Below are positions 58,583-64,000 of a stretch of 64,000 bases of DNA, in pieces. The stretch is from contig NC_041690.1 of the NCBI RefSeq assembly GCF_900005765.1, positions 1,240,001 through 1,304,000 on the forward strand, read 5' to 3'. The translations under genes and the position numbers were made by a program. Every line of letters begins with the position of its first letter. Within the stretch, counting starts at the first letter, position 1. The notes under the pieces were generated by a model that ran no database searches, had not been told where the DNA came from, and worked only from the letters and a program-made list of their open reading frames with translations. This DNA is from Plasmodium relictum (taxonomy: Eukaryota > Apicomplexa > Aconoidasida > Haemosporida > Plasmodiidae).

Positions 58583-59800
58583 ATGCAGAAAGGAATAAGG
58601 AAAAAAATTATATTTTTTTTTTTATGGATATCATTAATATTTAAATGTGAAACAAAAAAAAAGTTAAGTGCTTCATTAAATTTTGTTTCAAGTAAAAACC
58701 TTTCTAATGGGATAAGATTAAAAAATAAGCATTTAAAAGAAACCAATAGGATATATATAGTAGCAGAAGAAAATACAATTACATTGAATGATCAAAATTA
58801 TATGAATGAACTGAAAAATGTAAAAGTAAAAAGAAATATAAGTGAAGCATTGCATATGGCAGTTTATGAAGAAATGAAAAAAGACAAAAATGTGTATGTC
58901 CTAGGAGAAGATGTAGGACTATATGGAGGTTCGTATAAGGTAACGAAAAATTTAGCTCATTTTTTTGGTTTTGCAAGAGTATTAGATACACCAATATGTG
59001 AAAATGCCTTTATGGGATTAGGCATAGGATCTTCTATTAATGGATTAAGGCCAATAATAGAAGGAATGAATTTATCTTTTTTAATTTTAGCTTTTAATCA
59101 AATTTCAAATAATGCATGTATGATGAGATATATGTGTGATGGCCAATTTAATATTCCTGTAGTTATAAGGGGACCTGGAGGAGTTGGAAAACAATTAGGT
59201 CCAGAACATTCTCAAAGAATTGAATCTTATTTAATGAGTATTCCAGGATTAAAAATTGTTTCATGCTCAACTCCTTATAATGCTAGAGGATTATTAAAAT
59301 CAGCTATTAGAGATAATAATCCTGTTTTATTCTTAGAACACGTTTTATTATATAATTTAGAAGAAGAAATTCCACTTTTACCTTATACGCTACCTATTGA
59401 TAAGGCAGAAATTGTTAAAAAAGGTAAGGATTTAACTATATTATGTTATGGTATCACAAGACATATAGCCTTAGAAGCTGCAAAAGAGTTACATAAAATT
59501 AATATTGATGTAGAAATCGTAGATTTAATTTCCTTAAAACCATTTGATATGGAAACTATAGAACATTCTCTTAAAAAAACTCATAAATGTTTAATATTAG
59601 ATGAATCAGCAGGTTTTGGAGGTATTGGTGCTGAATTATACACTCAAATAGTAGAAAAGTTTTCTTCTTACTTAAAAAGAGTACCTGCTCGTTTATGCAC
59701 TAAAGATATTCCTATTGCTTATTCAAGTAAATATGAAGATGCTTGTATAATTAAAAAAGAAGATGTAGTTTATATGTCTACATATTTACATTCTTCATAA
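58583..59800 (+). CDS. PDHB: Pyruvate dehydrogenase E1 beta subunit, apicoplast-targeted
   Basis: Single exon, 405 residues. The N-terminus ([20 protein letters not shown]) is a signal peptide, followed by a Lys/Asn/Ser-rich transit region to about residue 75: the bipartite apicoplast leader. The enzyme part starts at [20 protein letters not shown]. Transketolase-type blocks follow: [34 protein letters not shown] (with the conserved TPP-binding Glu), [15 protein letters not shown], and the C-terminal transketolase domain ([38 protein letters not shown]). E1 alpha and beta decarboxylate pyruvate with TPP to feed acetyl-CoA to type II fatty-acid synthesis. In Plasmodium the only true PDH complex is in the apicoplast. 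It is an intact-looking subunit with all motifs present. Confidence 0.94.
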   Translation: MQKGIRKKIIFFFLWISLIFKCETKKKLSASLNFVSSKNLSNGIRLKNKHLKETNRIYIVAEENTITLNDQNYMNELKNVKVKRNISEALHMAVYEEMKKDKNVYVLGEDVGLYGGSYKVTKNLAHFFGFARVLDTPICENAFMGLGIGSSINGLRPIIEGMNLSFLILAFNQISNNACMMRYMCDGQFNIPVVIRGPGGVGKQLGPEHSQRIESYLMSIPGLKIVSCSTPYNARGLLKSAIRDNNPVLFLEHVLLYNLEEEIPLLPYTLPIDKAEIVKKGKDLTILCYGITRHIALEAAKELHKINIDVEIVDLISLKPFDMETIEHSLKKTHKCLILDESAGFGGIGAELYTQIVEKFSSYLKRVPARLCTKDIPIAYSSKYEDACIIKKEDVVYMSTYLHSS

Positions 59801-61727
59801 AAAATGAAAAATAAAATATATATCTGCTATTATAACTCCATATATATATTTATATATAAATAAATTTTGCAAACAAAAGTTATATATAGATAGATATAGA
59901 TATATTAATATACTTGCAACAGTAATGTAATAAACATATATTTATTATATAATAAAAGAAATAATATAATTATGCAGCAAAATATAGTGAGGGACTGAGA
60001 TATAGAAATCAAAATAGTGAACATATTTTAATGAGAAAATCAAAATTATATCTAAATATATAAAGTAATATTACATTATGTATCAAGTATGAGAATACAC
60101 ATAAGAATTTATTCAACTTTTACCTTTTATATGATATATCAAATTTTTAGTATATTACAATTAATCCATAATAAATTGATATATTAAGAAAAAGATATAT
60201 ATTTCTTTACTTTGCATTTTTTATTAATAAGCTTAGTATAAAAAAAAAAGAAAAGAAAAGAATTTTAAAGATAAATACAAAAATTAATATAAATCATTTA
60301 TTGAAATTTTTAAAACTTATTTATTAAATTTTTTTTCTACATCTAGGTATCTAATATTTTATAATAAAAATTATTTCATATAAATAAATAGATAAATATT
60401 TATATTTTTTTGTTAATTTTTCTTAATGCTCAATGATTTTTTTTTTTTTAATTTTTAATAGTGGCAAGAATTCTTCCTTTTATTCATTATTATTTTTTCT
60501 ACTTTATATGAATTATATTCTATATTATATATACATATATATATTATCTATTTTTTTTTTTTTTAATAGACAGATTATATATTTTTTAAATATAATTAAA
60601 AAAAAAATAAATAAATTAATATATTTGTTTTTTTTAAAAAGAAAAAGATTATTTCTAATAATATAACGCACTATATGTAATCATTAAAACTATTTTATTA
60701 ATATACTTTTTTTAATAAATCAAAAAAAATAATAAAAATTAGAAATTATGGAAAATATTCTAAGAATCCAGGTTAGTATTATTAAAATTAGAAAAAAAAA
60801 TAATGATAAAAAATATAAATTATGGAAGAGTTGTAAAATGTCTTAAGGTAATAATGTCTTACTAAATAAAAAATTTAATATATTAATATGTTTTCTTAAA
60901 ATACAAGAGTAAAAGTGTTATTATATATTTTATAAATTTTTTAAATTTTACAAATAAAAATATTCCAAAAATTAATAAAACAAAAAAAGAAAAAAAATAA
61001 TTATGTGAGTTAAAAAAAACATATTCAAAATTATAAATATCAAATGAATTAAAAAAATTTCATCATAAAACAAAAAAAAAAAAAATAAAAATAAAATAAA
61101 ATAAAAGCATTTTAATATTTATATGAATATATAGTATTTATTTCATATTTTTCAAATTAAAATTTAATCTAATATTTTATAATTAAGGAAAAATATTATC
61201 AAATAAACAAACATGATCATTTTTAAAAATCTAAACAGATAACAAAAAAAAAAAAAAATTGTAGTATTAATAATTACCTCATATTGAATTATTTTTGAAT
61301 GTATTAATATTTCTAAATAAAATATAGTTTTACTTAATTCTATATAACGTAAAATAATATAAGTTTATAAAATTTTTTATATTTTATAATTTATTATTTA
61401 AACCATTGATATATAATTAAAATTATATTAATATTAATCTTTTTATCCCTTTAAAGACTTATGATTCTATTGTGAATGAAATAGATTTTTTTTTGTGCTA
61501 GTTGAAGAAATGTTTAAATGTTTATTGTGTTAATATTTTATCGTCTCATTATTTATTCTCAATTAATATTTAAAACAATATATATATTCTTTATATTTTA
61601 AATTATGATAAATATATATTATCAAGTGAAGCATAAAAAGGTATCTCTATTTTAATTTATAAATTTTAGTTAATTTATTTTAATTATCCAGATTATAGTT
61701 ATTATAAAAATAATTTGTATCTTCAAT
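59801..61727. other. Convergent intergenic region
   Basis: 1.9 kb between the 3' ends of PDH E1 beta and the GPR180-like gene. A and T tracts only. Open frames inside are of low-complexity composition, and no gene is supported. Confidence 0.5.
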
Positions 61728-63035
61728 TTATATATCATTATTTTCTCTTGAATTCTGATATATAAAAGTATTATTCATATCATAATTAAAGTCCATACTA
61801 TTAAAATTATATAATGGTACTGTTTTATATTTATTATGCAAATCAATTTTTTTGTATTCCATATTAAATGGTATTCCAATTGTGATACATGATAAAAAAT
61901 GTTTCCCTTCATATTCAAAAGGATTTAAAATCAAAATAGGTTTATTACTATCTAATGATATTCTATTTTTTTCTTCAGTGAAATTAACAATGCCAGTGTT
62001 AGCTATATATAATGGTAATATATGCAAAGTGCTATTATCATAAAGCAATGAAAAATATAAGACATCTCCTCTATATCTAAAAATGTATAATACGCAACAC
62101 CATATAACTAATTCAAGAGTATATTCAATTAAAGTTAAATTACCTGATAGAGATTTAAATAACATATTCAATATATGCAAAATTATTTCAAAACAAAAAA
62201 AAATAACAATAACAGTTAAATATGCTTTATACATATTTAGTTTAATACTAATTGATTCTTCCCAAGCATGAATTCTAGCATCCCTTACAAACGATAATTT
62301 TAGTTTTAAAAACTTAATAATAGATAAAATATTAACAACTAATATAAATAATAAAGCAATATATAAACATATTAAAATTGGAGTATTGCTAGTTATATCT
62401 ACTTGATTGATTGAAGATAATATATAAATAGAGCTAATAATTAAAGTCATAGTTATACTCTCCTTTTTTTCAAAGTTTGCTCTAGTAATCATATAACCTT
62501 TACTAATTAGAAGTAAGTTCCCATAAAAAATAGTACTAAACATAGTATTTAATGCCATATATCCCATTAAAGTATACTCAACACAATTACTATTAACATA
62601 AGGGCATTGCATACAAAATGTTAATAATAGTATATAAAAAGATAATCGAATTAGGGATGGTGATATCAGCAATCTATGTAAGGGATTCAGCATCTGTCTC
62701 CACATCTTTTGAACTAAAATAATATAAACAATATTTATTATTAGCCATGCAGGTATAAAAAATATTATTAAAGCCCATTTAATTTTTTTATATTTATTAC
62801 AATTATATATTTCTGGAGCCATTTGATCAATATATATTGAAAATTTTATTCCATCCTTTAAATATTTTTTCATATTTCTTATTATACTTCTATTAGGAGA
62901 TGAAAGAACTGGAAATAGTAATTCTCTATCTAAATATATATCATCAAAAAATTTTAAATTTTTATTTATTTCATATCTATAATTGTCATCACTGTAATTA
63001 ATATAATTATAATAATAATAATAATAATAATAATA

Positions 63036-63118
<83 letters not shown>

Positions 63119-64000
63119 CATTATTAGTGTTAAAATTATAATTATTATAATTATTATTATTAATACTATTATTATTACTGCTAAAATTATTATTATAATA
63201 GCTATTGTATTTATCACAATTACAACTATTTTTCAAGCATATTTGATTATTCACACTGATGTGCCCATCAATTAATGTGCAGTTGTTATTTTGTTCTTCA
63301 TTTATATACTTATGATATAATAAATTTTTATGTATATTTATTCTATCGAATATATAAAAGTAAAAATAATAAAAACCTTTCACATAATTGATATATATAT
63401 TACCTTGAAAATTATTCCATATACTTTTTCTTTTTATATTTTTAGAAGCGTTAAAATCTATTTTATAACTATATTTGTAATTCTCTTCATTTTTTTTTCT
63501 TTTTTTTTTTTTTTTAGAAATTGTACAGTTTTTCTTTTCTTTATTTCCTTTATTTCCTTTATTTAAAGAACATAATATTTCCTTCTCATGCTTATTTTTT
63601 AACTGGCTATTAAGATTACAATTTTTTATTTTATTCAAATTTGAAAAGTATTTATTTTTTTTATACATTTTTTCATTTTCATTTTTACAAGATTGAAAAA
63701 AAGGATTATTAAGTTTATCTATATAGCAATCAGTATTATTGTAATAACAAATTTCCTGGCTTTTCTCACATATATAAGAATTTTGTAAATTATACATATA
63801 TTTTTCCATATCTTTATCCTTTTTATCATATTCATCACTTTTATATACTTTTTTGTCATTAATAAAATAATAAGAATTATTATTTTTAAAATGTGAATTG
63901 TAATCAGTAAAAATTAATGCAAGAACTTGTTCTTTGACAGTAAAAAAAATAATTAGTGATATTTCTTTTTTACAATAACGAAATATCCAAATAGATTTAT
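61728..64000 (-). CDS. GPR180/TMEM145-like seven-helix membrane protein (5' end outside window)
   Basis: The reading frame is open from the stop at 61728-61730 up to the right edge, so the Met at 63807-63809 is internal and the gene is cut by the window; 756 residues are visible. The C-terminal half has six to seven membrane helices (about 62060-62790), including KWALIIFFIPAWLIINIVYI, MGYMALNTMFSTIFYG and LVIWCCVLYIFRYRGD. The LLLISKGYMITR block at the third helix is the signature of the GPR180/TMEM145/TMEM87-type rhodopsin-fold family (LLLxxKGW.ITR). The N-terminal half is a hydrophilic, partly Asn-run domain, presumably luminal, with a hydrophobic segment near the edge (EISLIIFFTVKEQVLALIF). 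Such proteins act in Golgi or secretory traffic or signalling in other eukaryotes. No function is proven here. Confidence 0.78.
63009..63119 (-). repeat. Strand-switching AAT/ATT triplet microsatellite in the GPR180-like gene
   Basis: On the plus strand about nine (TAA) units are directly followed by about 27 (TTA) units. The gene reads these as a long Asn run followed by nine Tyr. The two halves are reverse complements, so the tract can fold back on itself. Confidence 0.88.

Noticed and set aside
60433-60666. Phe/Ile/Lys 77-codon frame between PDH E1 beta and the GPR180-like gene
   Set aside because: Low-complexity content in a convergent 3' flank, with a non-ATG-like start context.
62966-63217. 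Ile-rich frame
   Set aside because: It is a frame shift of the Asn/Tyr triplet tract.
1-64000. CRISPR array, transposon or bacterial-type operon
   Set aside because: All tandem repeats found are coding low-complexity or microsatellite. There are no direct repeats with unique spacers, no transposase, and every gene is separately flanked and often spliced.

Overview
The window is nuclear DNA of a malaria parasite (Plasmodium). The base composition is extremely AT-rich, with poly-A/T tracts and TA microsatellites between genes. Introns are short, AT-rich and GT-AG. Proteins carry Asn, Lys and Asp/Glu low-complexity inserts. Marker genes include heme detoxification protein (HDP), the half-ABC transporter MDR2, glutaminyl cyclase, centrin and an apicoplast-type pyruvate dehydrogenase E1 beta. 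As far as I remember it, the gene order matches P. falciparum chromosome 14 (about PF3D7_1446300 to 1448200) read in reverse. The HDP protein is clearly not that of P. falciparum. The composition and Asn content would suit an avian-type species, but I cannot fix the species from sequence alone.

Layout. 1-2866 (+): 3' part of a condensin II G2-like HEAT protein. 3103-3522 (-): small Lys-rich protein. 4517-8647 (+): UTP12/WDR3-like component of the small-subunit processome. 9640-12990 (+): MDR2-type ABC half-transporter with a long Asn tail. 14624-19663 (-): calponin-homology coiled-coil protein. 22733-23758 (+): acyltransferase-like membrane protein. 25161-25961 (+): four-exon secreted Cys-rich protein. 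26478-27061 (-): two-exon protein with Cys clusters at both ends. 28760-30099 (+): six-exon metaxin-like protein. 30616-31210 (-): mitochondrial-type uS14. 32235-33983 (-): TFIIF alpha (RAP74). 34475-35210 (+): small basic protein. 35882-37138 (-): ribosomal protein uS5 (RPS2). 38571-40429 (+): glutaminyl cyclase. 40889-41963 (-): HDP. 42991-44862 (+): eight-exon coiled-coil/RWD protein, probably Spc24/Spc25-like. 46901-47748 (+): centrin. 48557-56230 (-): giant FG nucleoporin. 58583-59800 (+): apicoplast PDH E1 beta. 61728 to the right edge (-): GPR180/TMEM145-like seven-helix protein, cut by the edge.

There are no operons; each gene has its own flanks and strands alternate, giving many divergent promoter regions and convergent 3' ends. 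About half of the genes are spliced. I derived their exons by hand from splice sites and reading-frame continuity. Several (both Cys-rich proteins, metaxin, uS14, HDP, the RWD protein) only become recognisable after splicing. Functions cluster as parasite housekeeping: chromosome and kinetochore work (condensin II G2, RWD protein, centrin), ribosomes (UTP12, uS5, uS14m), transcription (TFIIF alpha), nuclear pore, organelle metabolism and import (PDH, metaxin, uS14m), and the blood-stage heme and transport genes HDP and MDR2. I saw no tRNA, rRNA, mobile element or CRISPR-like array.
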